From: Lysinibacillus odysseyi
Lineage (GTDB): Bacteria; Bacillota; Bacilli; Bacillales_A; Planococcaceae
Assembly: GCA_014595895.1 (NCBI GenBank)
Contig: JABUKB010000001.1
Coordinates: 1,860,001-1,924,000 of the forward strand
Direction: 5' to 3'
Length of the DNA: 64,000 bases
Positions 55,916-64,000 of the stretch are shown here, one piece after another (within the stretch, counting starts at the first letter, position 1; every line of letters starts with the position of its first letter). The position numbers and the translations under genes were made by a program. The notes beneath the pieces are model-generated. The model ran no database searches. It saw nothing but the letters and a program-made list of their open reading frames with translations, and had not been told where the DNA came from.

Positions 55916-56135
55916 TTTTTTTATAAAAAACTGAAAACTTAATTACACAAAAAATATGGCCTGAAATGTTTATTTCAGACCCTATTATTGTATGTTGTTT
56001 AATGATGAATATGCCTTCCAGAACTTCTCTGTTGTTATGACATATCGGTAAATTTAAATCCATCGGTATCTAAGAATAACGCTATATTTACGATACCTTC
56101 TCCCCCTACTGCCTGAGGGAGCGAGATAAACAAAA

Positions 56136-56471
56136 TTATTTATGAATAGAAACTTTAGTACCAAGTGGAACTCGAGCTGATAATTCTAGCACATCATGAT
56201 TAAACATTCTAATGCATCCGGCTGAAGCATCCTTGCCGATTGAAGCTGGTTTATTTGTTCCGTGTATACCGTAATGAGGTTTTGACAATCCCATCCAAAG
56301 CACTCCAAATTGTGGCGGTGGATGGAGCTGTTTATTGATAACTGTGTAGGTTCCAGAAGGCGTTGGCGACAATATTTTCCCAACTGCAATGGGATAAGTT
56401 TTTATAAGCTTGTTGCCATCAAAAAGTTTTAATTGATGTTTCGATGTAGATACATCAATCCATATCACCAT
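56136..56471 (-). CDS. L,D-transpeptidase (YkuD domain)
   Basis: 111 aa, a single YkuD catalytic domain. The active-site signature HGTN-x8-AGCIRM with Cys (about residue 86) is intact, preceded by SPTPSGTYTV. It would cross-link peptidoglycan stem peptides or attach wall proteins. No signal peptide or LysM domain is visible, unlike B. subtilis YkuD; the protein could reach the wall in the spore or by another route. The start at 56471 has GGAG 9 nt upstream. It stands alone. Confidence 0.85.
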   Translation of the reverse strand: MVIWIDVSTSKHQLKLFDGNKLIKTYPIAVGKILSPTPSGTYTVINKQLHPPPQFGVLWMGLSKPHYGIHGTNKPASIGKDASAGCIRMFNHDVLELSARVPLGTKVSIHK

Positions 56472-56610
56472 GAAGTTCAACTCCATTTTTGAGTATTGTA
56501 TGAATTAATCCAGGCATTTGTTAATTGACAGAAATAGAATGTGCCTCTTCAAGTAACGGGTATTTGAAGAAAAAATAATACACAGTAAACACAATTGCTC
56601 AACACTAGAA

Positions 56611-56638
56611 TAAAAAAATCACCTATTCATAGGTGATT
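56611..56638 (-). terminator. Terminator of the DUF7010 gene
   Basis: Stem AATCACCTAT/ATAGGTGATT with seven T on the minus strand, overlapping the stop codon region of the gene. Confidence 0.85.
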
Positions 56639-57182
56639 AAACAGGGCTGGTTTTCAGTTCTCTTAACATTAGCAGAACACCAATGCCATATGTAATAGAA
56701 ATAGCTAAAGGAACGAGAGTAAAGGCCAACTCAACAAAGAATCCACCTAAGATAAGAGAGGCTATACAGGTAGTTAGCGTAATAAATAAGTAGGCTTTGC
56801 TTTTGTAAATCCACATATAAGGCAGAAAGTGAGCCCCACCTAATAATCCAATGGTAAATGGAAGATATTCAGGGATATGCATATATACAATGATAAATAC
56901 AGGTATGAAGAAAGCTTGAGGAGCTGCAACGATCCCTCCTAATGTGCCTAGCGGATTATCAGTGACTAAAATATTTACATTTACCATTTTGCTTATTAAA
57001 ATTCCGAATGGAAAAATAACACTCAGCCCAAAAATCCATATTAGATAGACGGTTTTCATCGGGAAAATGAATGGCAAGAAGGTAAATAGCATGAAGACGA
57101 TAGCACCAGCTAATAAAATAGGAAACCCTTTCTTTGAAGTCGATACGATATCGGTTTGTAATTGCTTAAGTGTTCGATCCAT
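56637..57182 (-). CDS. DUF7010-family membrane protein
   Basis: 181 aa, six predicted membrane helices with short loops (about 20-38, 46-64, 85-103, 107-122, 130-148, 152-172). The conserved-looking GGAHFLPYMWIYKSKAY segment lies mid-protein. I recognise it as the DUF7010 type, often near DNA-binding or drug-resistance genes but unstudied. It stands alone between the L,D-transpeptidase and the siderophore operon. No motif indicates a substrate. Confidence 0.72.
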   Translation of the reverse strand: MDRTLKQLQTDIVSTSKKGFPILLAGAIVFMLFTFLPFIFPMKTVYLIWIFGLSVIFPFGILISKMVNVNILVTDNPLGTLGGIVAAPQAFFIPVFIIVYMHIPEYLPFTIGLLGGAHFLPYMWIYKSKAYLFITLTTCIASLILGGFFVELAFTLVPLAISITYGIGVLLMLRELKTSPV

Positions 57183-57364
57183 AAAGGCACTCCTTTATAA
57201 ATTCTTATTTATTTCTATAATTCAACATTTTTATAACAAGTTCACCATCATTATATGTTGCGTAGATGAAGCTAATGAAAAGACGAATTTACGTTTCGAA
57301 AAGACCGTACTTCTTCAAGTAAGCTACCTGTATACATTTATATATTGTAAAAATATAGAGGCGA

Positions 57365-57400
57365 AAAAATGCAGTTCCCGTATTAGGAACTGCATTTTTT
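57365..57400. terminator. Terminator of the siderophore ABC operon
   Basis: Stem AAATGCAGTTCC/GGAACTGCATTTTTT, loop of 7, with T runs in both directions. The stop of the 41-codon ORF lies inside its 3' arm. Confidence 0.85.
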
Positions 57401-57508
57401 ATCACTTAAACTATTTAAATCGATGGATAACTCCGATGACTCAACCTCTGTCGAAAAACGAAAATGTCTTAATTGTTCTATTTCACTCTTAGTTAGAGTT
57501 TTTGGCAT
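57383..57508 (-). CDS. Small ORF overlapping the end of the siderophore ATPase gene, 41 aa
   Basis: An ATG at 57508 follows AGAGGGGAATCACTA (good Shine-Dalgarno) and opens 41 codons. It overlaps the ATPase gene by 20 nt and ends inside the operon terminator. The product is hydrophilic (MPKTLTKSEIEQL at the start, then acidic, ending KKCSS), with no membrane segment and no family I know. Translational coupling to the ATPase gene is likely. Whether the peptide has a function is unknown. Confidence 0.5.
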   Translation of the reverse strand: MPKTLTKSEIEQLRHFRFSTEVESSELSIDLNSLSDKKCSS

Positions 57509-58322
57509 TAGTGATTCCCCTCTGTTTAAGTATGCATCTTCCTTTTCCACAAGGGATACACATAGGAGTTCCAAAGAGAGGATCTTTCGTAACTTCACAT
57601 TCCATTCCAAATACTTTTTCTACTAAACTACTGTTTATTACATTCTCGGGTGTGCCTTGCGCGAATATTTCTTTGTTTTTGATTGCTACGATATTATGGG
57701 CGTACCGGCAAGCCAAATTCAAGTCATGCAGAACCATCACAATTGTTCTCTTTTCTTTCTCATTTAATTCGAAAAGCAAATCAAGTATCTCAATTTGATG
57801 GGCCATATCCAAGTATGTAGTTGGCTCATCCAGAAGGATTATTTCAGTGTCCTGAGCCAATGTCATAGCAATCCATGCCCTTTGGCGTTGCCCTCCAGAT
57901 AAGGAATCAACCGCTCGATCTTTTAAGTCTTCGATTCCTGTAGCTTTTAATGCATCGTTCACTTTCTTTTCATCTTCCTTCGTCCACTGTTTTAACCATG
58001 TTTGATAAGGATAACGCCCCTGTTTCACAAGCTGGAGAACAGTAAGACCTTCAGGAGCAACAGACGATTGGGGAAGAATGGCCATTTGTTTTGCAACATC
58101 TTTCGTTGACATATTGGCAATTGCAGCTCCTTCTATATAAACGGCACCCGCTTTTGGCTTTAACAATCGGGCAATGGAACGAAGAAGTGTTGATTTACCA
58201 CAGCCATTTCCGCCAATAAAAACAGTAATTTCTCCTTTTGGAATACGTAAATCCATTTCTTCAATAATAATTGAGTCGCCATATGAAAGAGTTAACTCTT
58301 TCGTTTCAATTACTTTTACCAT
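57489..58322 (-). CDS. Ferric-siderophore ABC transporter ATP-binding protein
   Basis: 277 aa, FecE/FhuC/YusV-type ATPase: Walker A GGNGCGKST (about 35-43), signature LSGGQRQRAWIAM, Walker B ILLDEPTTYLD, H-loop VLHDLN. It energises the two FecCD permeases encoded just upstream. Start at ATG 58322 with AAAGGAG; a TTG three codons earlier is possible. The C-terminal tail has an unusual Cys set (MCIPCGKGRC), where YusV-type proteins have a single CIP motif. Transcribed away from the divergent yfiY, presumably under Fur control. Confidence 0.93.
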   Translation of the reverse strand: MVKVIETKELTLSYGDSIIIEEMDLRIPKGEITVFIGGNGCGKSTLLRSIARLLKPKAGAVYIEGAAIANMSTKDVAKQMAILPQSSVAPEGLTVLQLVKQGRYPYQTWLKQWTKEDEKKVNDALKATGIEDLKDRAVDSLSGGQRQRAWIAMTLAQDTEIILLDEPTTYLDMAHQIEILDLLFELNEKEKRTIVMVLHDLNLACRYAHNIVAIKNKEIFAQGTPENVINSSLVEKVFGMECEVTKDPLFGTPMCIPCGKGRCILKQRGITNAKNSN

Positions 58323-58346
58323 CCTGATCAACTCCTTTAACCCTGT

Positions 58347-59402
58347 TTATGAATTTCTCGTTCTAAATAGTAAATAGATAAAATAAGGTGCCCCGATTGC
58401 TGAAGTAAATACCCCAGCCGGGATTTCCAACGGAGAAAATAGCGTTCTGCCCACTAAGTCCGCCAGCATAACTAGAATTCCTCCTATAAGGGCCGAAACT
58501 GGCAATAAGGCACCGAAAGAGGATCCAACCAATCTTCTTGCCATATGGGGCGCCATTAAGCCCACGAAACCTATTCCCCCGGCAAATGCAACAGAGCCAC
58601 CTATCAATGCCGTACTAATTATCATAAAAATCAAACGCTGCCACTGAACATGGCTCCCTACTCCTGTTGCAATATCATCCCCTAGTTCTTGAATATTCAT
58701 GTTTCTTGTCATTACCAGTGCAAGTATAACTAGAAGGATAGTCAACGGAACCAATATACCAACATTTGCCCAAGTAGATCCATGTACAGTACCAGTTATC
58801 CAAATATTTGCCTGACTAGCACGATAGATAGGGCCCAAAATCATCATTAATGTTGTTAAAGCCTGCATGAGAGCAGATACCCCTATTCCAATTAACACTA
58901 GACGGAGAGGAGATATGCCATTTTTCCATGCTAATATGTATACAAGTATGGCAATTACTCCAGCTCCAATAAATGCAGCTAAGGGCAGCCACTTAATGCT
59001 TACAGTTAATGCATTGTTAGTATTACTGAAAAAGGCTAAAAAGCCAACAACTGCAACCGCAGCTCCTCCTGTAATTCCAAGAATATCTGGAGAGGCCAAT
59101 GGGTTACGAATCATACCTTGTAAAATTCCCCCTGCAACAGCCAGCGAAATACCTACCATAAGCGCTACAATAATACGTGGTAAACGAAAAGAGGTCACTA
59201 CCAGTTGTTCCATTTCTGTTCCACCGCCGAAAAATACTTTTATTATCGAGAGAGGACTAATTTTCATATCCCCTATTGCTATACTAGTTATAAAAACAAT
59301 AGCAGCAGTGATAGCGGCGATAGTAAAAACTTTTATTGCTCGTTTATCAAGGAGAAAGGAGATTTTTCCATTAAACAATCTAACCGTCTTATTATTACTC
59401 AT
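58347..59402 (-). CDS. yfhA: Ferric-siderophore ABC permease (YfhA-like, FecCD family)
   Basis: 351 aa, nine to ten membrane helices, BtuC/FecCD family. It has the typical GxxxQ-xxxNPLAxPD motif (GGILQGMIRNPLASPDILG) and GFVGLMAPHMARRLVG, the cytoplasmic loop that docks on the ATPase. A hydrophilic N-terminus of about 25 residues precedes the first helix. It partners the neighbouring permease 59399-60403, which it overlaps by 4 nt. Assigned as YfhA-like because the nearby binding protein is YfiY-like; YfhA and YfiZ roles may be swapped. Confidence 0.88.
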   Translation of the reverse strand: MSNNKTVRLFNGKISFLLDKRAIKVFTIAAITAAIVFITSIAIGDMKISPLSIIKVFFGGGTEMEQLVVTSFRLPRIIVALMVGISLAVAGGILQGMIRNPLASPDILGITGGAAVAVVGFLAFFSNTNNALTVSIKWLPLAAFIGAGVIAILVYILAWKNGISPLRLVLIGIGVSALMQALTTLMMILGPIYRASQANIWITGTVHGSTWANVGILVPLTILLVILALVMTRNMNIQELGDDIATGVGSHVQWQRLIFMIISTALIGGSVAFAGGIGFVGLMAPHMARRLVGSSFGALLPVSALIGGILVMLADLVGRTLFSPLEIPAGVFTSAIGAPYFIYLLFRTRNS

Positions 59403-60403
59403 TTTGAATTAAACCCCTTTCTTGCGATGTAGATAAAGAATGGAGTTCCAATGATAGCTGTCATAACACCTACAGGGACTTCTTGAGGCATAATGATATA
59501 ACGGGCTAGAATATCAGCTGCAAGCAATAAGATCCCTCCAAGCAGACCTGAAAATGGAATCAGCCAGCGATGGTCAATTCCTACGATTGCTCTTGCCACA
59601 TGCGGGATAATGATTCCAATGAATCCAATTGGACCTGCAATTGCTACCGATCCTCCAGATAATAAAATAACGACAATAGCTATACCTACTTTTAACAAAC
59701 CTGTACGAAGTCCTAAACTTTTAGCTACATCTTTTCCCATCGATAGTACATTCATCTTTGAGGAAATGAACATCGCACCCAACCAGCCAATAATTAAATA
59801 CGGTAAAACTGACGTTAGTATTTCAAGCTTTCGACCTTGAACAGCCCCAGCTAACCAAAACAAAACCTGCTCCAATGCAGCTTCATCTATAACGAGGAAC
59901 CCCTGTGTAAAAGATGAAAACATAGCTGCCATTGCCGCACCTGCCAATGTTAGCTTAATAGGGGTTAGGCCTTCTCTTCCGGCTGATCCTATTACATACA
60001 CCCCTATTGCCGCTATGGCTGCGCCTAAAAATGCTACCCATGCAATAGCTTGTAAATTCCCCATTGAAAATACGGTTATTCCAATAACAACAGCAAAACC
60101 AGCACCAGCATTTACCCCAAAAATATCCGGAGATGCAAGTGGATTTTTTGTGAGTGTTTGCATTAGAACACCGGCAATGGCCAAACTGACGCCTATCGTT
60201 GCAGCAATTAATGCTCTTGGTAACCTGACAGTTGTGATAACTAGATGTTCATTTGATCCATTATTGTTTTGAAGCGCATCCCAGACCATCTTCCAGGTTG
60301 TCTCTGTATAACCATATACAATGCTTCCGCACATTAATAATAAGAATAGTAAAATAGCAATGATTAACCCTGCTATCCTCCACCTATTTGTTTTTAACAG
60401 CAT
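59399..60403 (-). CDS. yfiZ: Ferric-siderophore ABC permease (YfiZ-like, FecCD family)
   Basis: 334 aa, about ten membrane helices. FecCD family motifs: GVLMQTLTKNPLASPDIFGVNAG near residue 85-107, and GFIGIIIPHVARAIVG. First gene of the minus-strand permease-permease-ATPase operon; its stop overlaps the next start (ATGA). Its promoter lies between two Fur-type boxes shared with the divergent yfiY gene. Uptake of hydroxamate siderophores of the schizokinen/arthrobactin class is inferred from the YfiY-type binding protein. Confidence 0.88.
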   Translation of the reverse strand: MLLKTNRWRIAGLIIAILLFLLLMCGSIVYGYTETTWKMVWDALQNNNGSNEHLVITTVRLPRALIAATIGVSLAIAGVLMQTLTKNPLASPDIFGVNAGAGFAVVIGITVFSMGNLQAIAWVAFLGAAIAAIGVYVIGSAGREGLTPIKLTLAGAAMAAMFSSFTQGFLVIDEAALEQVLFWLAGAVQGRKLEILTSVLPYLIIGWLGAMFISSKMNVLSMGKDVAKSLGLRTGLLKVGIAIVVILLSGGSVAIAGPIGFIGIIIPHVARAIVGIDHRWLIPFSGLLGGILLLAADILARYIIMPQEVPVGVMTAIIGTPFFIYIARKGFNSK

Positions 60404-60451
60404 ATTTTATTACCTTCCATAATAAATCTTAATGTTCCTATTTCTAAAATT

Positions 60452-60480
60452 AGTCTATTGTACAGAATACTCTCTGTCAA
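60452..60480 (-). promoter_or_regulatory. Promoter of the yfiZ-yfhA-ATPase operon
   Basis: Minus strand: TTGACA (60480-60475), 17-nt spacer, TAGACT (60457-60452). The -10 is weak. A Fur-type box lies directly upstream of the -35. Confidence 0.55.
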
Positions 60481-60482
60481 TG

Positions 60483-60502
60483 ATTTTGATAATCATTTTC
60501 AA
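60483..60502. promoter_or_regulatory. Fur box for the permease operon
   Basis: ATTTTGATAATCATTTTCAA contains the Fur-type core TGATAATCATTTTCA, a good match to the B. subtilis 7-1-7 consensus TGATAATNATTATCA with two mismatches. It lies just upstream of the permease promoter and near the -35 of yfiY. Confidence 0.75.
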
Positions 60503-60509
60503 TTAATTA

Positions 60510-60538
60510 TTGACAACTGATTAACAGAGTTTTAGTAT
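60510..60538 (+). promoter_or_regulatory. Promoter of yfiY
   Basis: TTGACA (60510-60515), 17-nt spacer, TAGTAT (60533-60538). The Fur box at 60549 follows at the expected transcription start. Confidence 0.8.
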
Positions 60539-60548
60539 ATTAACATAA

Positions 60549-60567
60549 ATGATAACGATTATCATTA
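60549..60567. promoter_or_regulatory. Fur box of yfiY
   Basis: TGATAACGATTATCATTAT: the core TGATAACGATTATCA matches the 7-1-7 Fur consensus TGATAATNATTATCA with one or two changes. It covers the predicted transcription start of yfiY and would block it in iron-replete cells. Confidence 0.85.
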
Positions 60568-60585
60568 TTAGAAGGAGGAATACAT

Positions 60586-61554
60586 ATGAAGTCAAAATCT
60601 ATTCTATCTATCCTATCAGTCGTATTGGTTTTCATCTTAGCAGCATGCGGAGGAAGCAATAACGAGGATAAAGGTGCTGAAAAGGATACAAGCAAGCAAA
60701 ACACAGAAGAGTCAAGTTATACAGTTGAGCATGCAATGGGAACTACCACAATAGAAAAAACACCTGAAAAAGTGGTAATTTTAACGAATGAAGGTACAGA
60801 GGCTCTTCTAGAGCTTGGCGTGACACCTGTGGGTGCTGTTCAATCATGGACTGGCGATCCTTGGTACAATCATATTGTTGATGAAATGAAAGATACTGAA
60901 GTGGTTGGACTGGAAAGTGAAGTAAATCTTGAGGCGATCGCTGCTTTGCAGCCTGACTTAATTATCGGTAATAAAATGCGTCAGGAAGAAATATACGAAC
61001 AATTAAGCGCAATTGCTCCAACTGTATTTGCTGAAGATTTACGTGGCAATTGGAAAAACAATTTTGAGCTTTATGCTAAAGCTATTAATAAAGAAGAAAA
61101 AGGAAAAGAAGTTATCGGGGCTTACGATTCTAGAATTGCTGACTTAAAAGAACAGCTTGGCGATAAATTGAATATGAAGGTATCCATGGTTCGCTTTATG
61201 GCTGGAGATGTTCGTATTTACCAAAAGGATTCTTTCTCTGGTGTTATTCTAGAACAACTTGGGTTTGCAAGACCTGAAAGCCAGGATGTTGATGAATTTG
61301 CAATCAAAGGTGCTACCAAAGAACAAATGCCATTAATGGATGGCGATATCCTTTTCCACTTCACTTATGAGACTGGGGACGGGGCTGCTTCTGAACTTGA
61401 AAAAGAATGGCTTGAAGATCCTTTATTCAAAAACCTACAAGTAGCGCAGAAAGGTGAAGTATATAAAGTAGATGATGTAATTTGGAATACAGCCGGTGGT
61501 GTAAAAGCTGCTAACTTAATGTTAAATGATATTGAAGATACGTTCCTAAAATAG
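60586..61554 (+). CDS. yfiY: Ferric-hydroxamate siderophore-binding lipoprotein YfiY
   Basis: 322 aa. Lipoprotein signal with lipobox LAAC (Cys21) after a hydrophobic helix, an acidic linker, then a two-lobed FecB/FhuD-type binding domain. The sequences LTNEGTEALLELGVTPVGAV, GNKMRQEEIYEQLSAIAPTV and VWNTAGGVKAANL closely resemble B. subtilis YfiY (schizokinen/arthrobactin uptake) from memory. Fe-siderophore would be passed to the divergently encoded permeases. AGAAGGAGG precedes the ATG; a Fur box and promoter lie just upstream. A terminator follows. Confidence 0.93.
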   Translation: MKSKSILSILSVVLVFILAACGGSNNEDKGAEKDTSKQNTEESSYTVEHAMGTTTIEKTPEKVVILTNEGTEALLELGVTPVGAVQSWTGDPWYNHIVDEMKDTEVVGLESEVNLEAIAALQPDLIIGNKMRQEEIYEQLSAIAPTVFAEDLRGNWKNNFELYAKAINKEEKGKEVIGAYDSRIADLKEQLGDKLNMKVSMVRFMAGDVRIYQKDSFSGVILEQLGFARPESQDVDEFAIKGATKEQMPLMDGDILFHFTYETGDGAASELEKEWLEDPLFKNLQVAQKGEVYKVDDVIWNTAGGVKAANLMLNDIEDTFLK

Positions 61555-61580
61555 AATCTAAATTACGGATACCATAATAG

Positions 61581-61616
61581 AAAACATCGATTCTTACAGA
61601 CAGAATCGATGTTTTT
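61581..61616 (+). terminator. Terminator after yfiY
   Basis: Stem AAAACATCGATTCT/AGAATCGATGTTTT with loop TACAGAC and a T-rich end, 27 nt after the stop. Confidence 0.9.
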
Positions 61617-61818
61617 AGTTTTCTATAAGAAAAAAGATGACTGAATTAATTTGACATCCTTTAATATCATTTTTATGTGAAATGATGGGCACCTACAACG
61701 GTGTGAAACGGTCAAATTTCAATATCTAGTCCCTATTCAATAAGTGATTTAGAAGAAAAAATATGATGTATAATAAAAGGGATATTAAAATTGTTTATTC
61801 GAATAGGAGTTATCAAAT

Positions 61819-62358
61819 ATGAACTTAAAAATTAGGCAAGAACAAATAGGAGATTATGATTTGACAGAAATAATTGTCAAGAATGCATTCGCCAATGAGG
61901 AACTCAGCGACAAGAAAGAACATCTGTTAGTTTCCCGAATAAGAAAATCCAAAGGTTTCATCCCAAAACTGTCATTAGTGGCAGCAGATGAAGATGATCA
62001 TAAAATTTTGGGACATATTCTTTTGTCTAAAATAAAAATCAGGAAAGACGACAATGAATCGATAGAATCACTTGCCCTTGCACCTGTTTCTGTATTGCCG
62101 GAGTATCAAAATAAAGGGATAGGAGGGCTTTTGATTACCAAAGCATTGAAAGAAGCAAAAGAACTTGGGTACAGCTCAGTGATTGTCTTGGGACATCCAG
62201 AATATTATCCGAAGTTTGGCTTCAAAACAGCATCCTTCTGGGGAATAAAAGCACCTTTTGAGGTGCCAGATGAAGTATTTATGGCAATAGAACTAAAGGA
62301 AAATGCTCTGACCAATGCTTCAGGAGTTGTTGAATATCCAAGTGTATTTCTTGAATAA
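61819..62358 (+). CDS. GNAT-family N-acetyltransferase (YhbS type)
   Basis: 179 aa GNAT fold. Acetyl-CoA pyrophosphate loop is VLPEYQNKGIGGLLITKAL (about 94-112); the C-terminal VLGHPEYYPKFGFKTASFWGIKAPFEVP segment is the mark of the YhbS/COG3153 group. The substrate is unknown; such proteins may acetylate small molecules or proteins. AATAGGAG lies before the ATG. Stands alone, between yfiY and the M42 aminopeptidase. Confidence 0.9.
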   Translation: MNLKIRQEQIGDYDLTEIIVKNAFANEELSDKKEHLLVSRIRKSKGFIPKLSLVAADEDDHKILGHILLSKIKIRKDDNESIESLALAPVSVLPEYQNKGIGGLLITKALKEAKELGYSSVIVLGHPEYYPKFGFKTASFWGIKAPFEVPDEVFMAIELKENALTNASGVVEYPSVFLE

Positions 62359-62408
62359 GAAATTTCAAATATCTTTTTTTAATTAAAGAGTGCATTGAAC
62401 AAACATAA

Positions 62409-62450
62409 AGGAAATCCTAAAACATTCATAGGATTTTCTTTATTTTTTTA
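62409..62450 (+). terminator. Terminator after the GNAT gene
   Basis: Stem GAAATCCTA/TAGGATTTC with loop AAACATTCA and a T-rich run on the plus strand. Confidence 0.8.
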
Positions 62451-62515
62451 TATAATGATCAGCATTAAATACTAACAAGGTCTTTTTAGCAATAATCACG
62501 TAAGATTTAATCAAC

Positions 62516-62548
62516 GCAAAAAGCCTCCTAATATTTAAGTTAGAAGGC
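62516..62548 (-). terminator. Terminator after ysdC
   Basis: Stem GCCTTCTAA/TTAGGAGGC (one mismatch or wobble) with five T on the minus strand, about 48 nt after the ysdC stop. Confidence 0.8.
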
Positions 62549-62595
62549 AAAATTACAGTATTCCTATTTAGTTTATTCCGTCATTCTTTTCGCTC

Positions 62596-63684
62596 TTATC
62601 CAAGAATGATTTCATTTACCGCATTACTGTCTAATTTTTTAATCACTTCTACAATTAATTTCACGGTATTGTGATAATCATCACGGTGCAAGATGCCGGC
62701 GTGTGTATGGATATAGCGTGTTGCAATACCAATAGAAAGAGCTGGTACACCGTTTGCTGTCAGGTGGATGGAACCAGCGTCTGTCCCGCCGCCTGCAAGG
62801 GCCTCATACTGGAACGGGATGTTTTGCTGTTCTGCAATGTCGATCACAAAATCGCGTAAACCCTTATGGCCTACCATTGAACCGTCATAGATAATAATTT
62901 GTGGACCGTCACCCATTTTAGAGGTAGATTCCTTTGGCGTAATGCCTGGTGTGTCTCCTGCAATACCGACATCCACAGCAAAGCCGATATCTGGCTGGAT
63001 TTTATGCGTCGCTGTTTTCGCGCCGCGCAAGCCTACCTCTTCCTGTACAGTACCTACACCGTACACAATATTCGGATGCTGCTCGTCTTTTAAGGCACGT
63101 AGGACATCAATTGCAATGGCACAGCCGATACGGTTATCCCATGCTTTTGCTAATAATAGCTTTTCGTTTTTCATCACGTTAAATTCGAAATAAGGCGTAA
63201 TCATATCGCCAGGACGGATACCCCATTCTTTTACTTCGTCTTTTGATGTTGCACCGATATCGATAAACATCTCCTTAATCTCCACTACCTTATTACGTGA
63301 TTCTTGCGGTATAATATGCGGTGGTTTTGAGCCAATCACTCCTATAATTTCCTCACCTTGACGTGTCGTAATCGTTACACGTTGGGCTAGCATTACTTGC
63401 CCCCACCAGCCGCCTACTGTTTGGAATTTGATAAAACCTTTATCATCAATTTGCGTTACCATAAAGCCGATTTCATCTAGGTGACCAGCCACCATAATTT
63501 TAGGACCGTTTGCATCGCCAACTTTTTTAGCGATTAAACCACCTAAGTGATCATGATCCATCTCATCTGCAAAGGGTTCAATATAACGTTTCATCACTTC
63601 ACGTGGTGCACGTTCATTTCCTGCAATGCCATTTGCATCCGTTAAATCTTTAAACATCTGCAAGGTTTGATCTAACTTTGTCAT
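62596..63684 (-). CDS. ysdC: M42-family aminopeptidase (YsdC-like)
   Basis: 362 aa, cytoplasmic co-catalytic metallo-aminopeptidase that forms dodecameric tetrahedral particles in the family and finishes peptide breakdown. Metal and catalytic residues: [10 protein letters not shown] (His and Asp), KAWDNRIGC (bridging Asp), [13 protein letters not shown] (Glu pair), [13 protein letters not shown] and RYIHTHAGI (His). The adjacent 63746 gene is read in the same direction. AGGAGGG-type site upstream of the ATG. No signal peptide is visible. Confidence 0.94.
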   Translation of the reverse strand: MTKLDQTLQMFKDLTDANGIAGNERAPREVMKRYIEPFADEMDHDHLGGLIAKKVGDANGPKIMVAGHLDEIGFMVTQIDDKGFIKFQTVGGWWGQVMLAQRVTITTRQGEEIIGVIGSKPPHIIPQESRNKVVEIKEMFIDIGATSKDEVKEWGIRPGDMITPYFEFNVMKNEKLLLAKAWDNRIGCAIAIDVLRALKDEQHPNIVYGVGTVQEEVGLRGAKTATHKIQPDIGFAVDVGIAGDTPGITPKESTSKMGDGPQIIIYDGSMVGHKGLRDFVIDIAEQQNIPFQYEALAGGGTDAGSIHLTANGVPALSIGIATRYIHTHAGILHRDDYHNTVKLIVEVIKKLDSNAVNEIILG

Positions 63685-63745
63685 TTATTTCGCCCTCCTA
63701 AATATCATCTTTTCCTATTATACCTTGGATACCGATGATTTCCAA

Positions 63746-64000
63746 TTAATACCCCGTACGCTGACGCTCATAGTTTTTTTCATTTTTAGCACAATAAGCA
63801 GCAATGATATCTGCAACGGTGAAGTTTAAATTATGAGCTAATTTTCCGTATTTTAACCATATGGCTTTATAGTTTTTTTCGGTTGGCTGTGAAATAAAAG
63901 TGGAAACAGTAGTAACAGTTTCTAAAAATAACACCGTCAGCTCTCCTTCCTCTTTCACTTCCGGCCACTCTTCTAATGAAAAGCCGCGCATATTGCCTAA
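63746..64000 (-). CDS. dUTPase-like protein (dimeric all-alpha type), C-terminal part
   Basis: Truncated by the window edge; the frame is open to 64000 (85 codons seen). The C-terminus has YGKLAHNLNFTVADIIAAY followed by AKNEKNYERQRTGY, the pattern of the dimeric dUTPase_2/MazG-like family (KN..N..RQ..GY). It hydrolyses dUTP to dUMP, keeping uracil out of DNA. The N-terminal catalytic helices are outside the window, so the enzyme class is inferred from the tail only. Confidence 0.75.
   Translation of the reverse strand, partial: LGNMRGFSLEEWPEVKEEGELTVLFLETVTTVSTFISQPTEKNYKAIWLKYGKLAHNLNFTVADIIAAYCAKNEKNYERQRTGY

Noticed and set aside
57067-57492. Plus-strand 141-codon frame
   Set aside because: Runs antisense through the DUF7010 gene start, an intergenic region and the terminator; no ribosome binding site or protein-like composition.

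Overview
The window looks like chromosome from an endospore-forming, low-GC Gram-positive of the Bacillales, most likely the Planococcaceae (Lysinibacillus/Solibacillus type). This is inferred from gene content and order. Spore genes are present (gerE, sspI), Shine-Dalgarno sites are strong (AGGAGG/AAGGGGG), and several TTG starts are well supported. The order ysnB-ysnA-rph-racE-ysmB-gerE-ysmA-sdhBAC-yslB-lysC-uvrC-trxA-etfA-etfB-fadB-fadR-lcfA-yshE-mutS2-polX-yshB-zapA-rnhC-pheT-pheS-ysgA-sspI is, from memory, that of Bacillus subtilis, with local insertions and losses. Most genes lie on the minus strand.

Layout. 1-5240: a nucleoside ABC importer operon (nupNOPQ) behind a good promoter, a purine riboswitch with a guanine-type C in J3/1, and a terminator. 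5240-8110: an accessory patch bounded by a 31-nt direct repeat of the 3' end of tRNA-Arg(TCT). It holds a nonsense-interrupted small gene, a membrane-anchored protein, a recombinase-type HTH protein without catalytic domain and a gene fragment, and is read as a decayed integrative element. 8269-31175: the conserved block of nucleotide clean-up, RNA processing, cell wall, spore regulation, succinate dehydrogenase, lysine-riboswitch-controlled aspartokinase, DNA repair, fatty-acid oxidation with a FadR operator, and MutS2/PolX/ZapA. 31392-42635: RNase HIII, a Cache-type chemoreceptor, an XRE-regulated membrane-protein operon, DbpA helicase, PsiE-like and other membrane proteins, an HMP/pyridoxal kinase, and a CorA-like protein. 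42720-52366: pheST with a T-box, an rRNA/tRNA methylase, sspI, and the divergent nifS/nadBCA NAD genes. 52533-64000: a globin-coupled chemoreceptor, argF, an L,D-transpeptidase, a Fur-box-controlled hydroxamate-siderophore importer (yfiY divergent from yfiZ-yfhA-ATPase), a GNAT acetyltransferase, an M42 aminopeptidase and the end of a dUTPase-like gene.

The most unusual signal is a repeat of about 250 nt, present at 38599-38851 and 52533-52781, with a 27-nt fragment of its 3' end at 54619-54645. The two full copies differ by paired, compensatory changes in at least three helices. Both end just upstream of the Shine-Dalgarno of a plus-strand gene (psiE-like and hemAT-like). It behaves as a structured RNA that I do not recognise. 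Other points of note are a 26-residue membrane peptide gene after yshE, a 41-codon ORF overlapping the end of the siderophore ATPase gene, an inverted repeat that could hide the gerE ribosome binding site, and a globin-coupled receptor ending in a zinc-binding-type domain that has lost ligand residues. No rRNA, CRISPR array, intact insertion sequence or prophage was seen.
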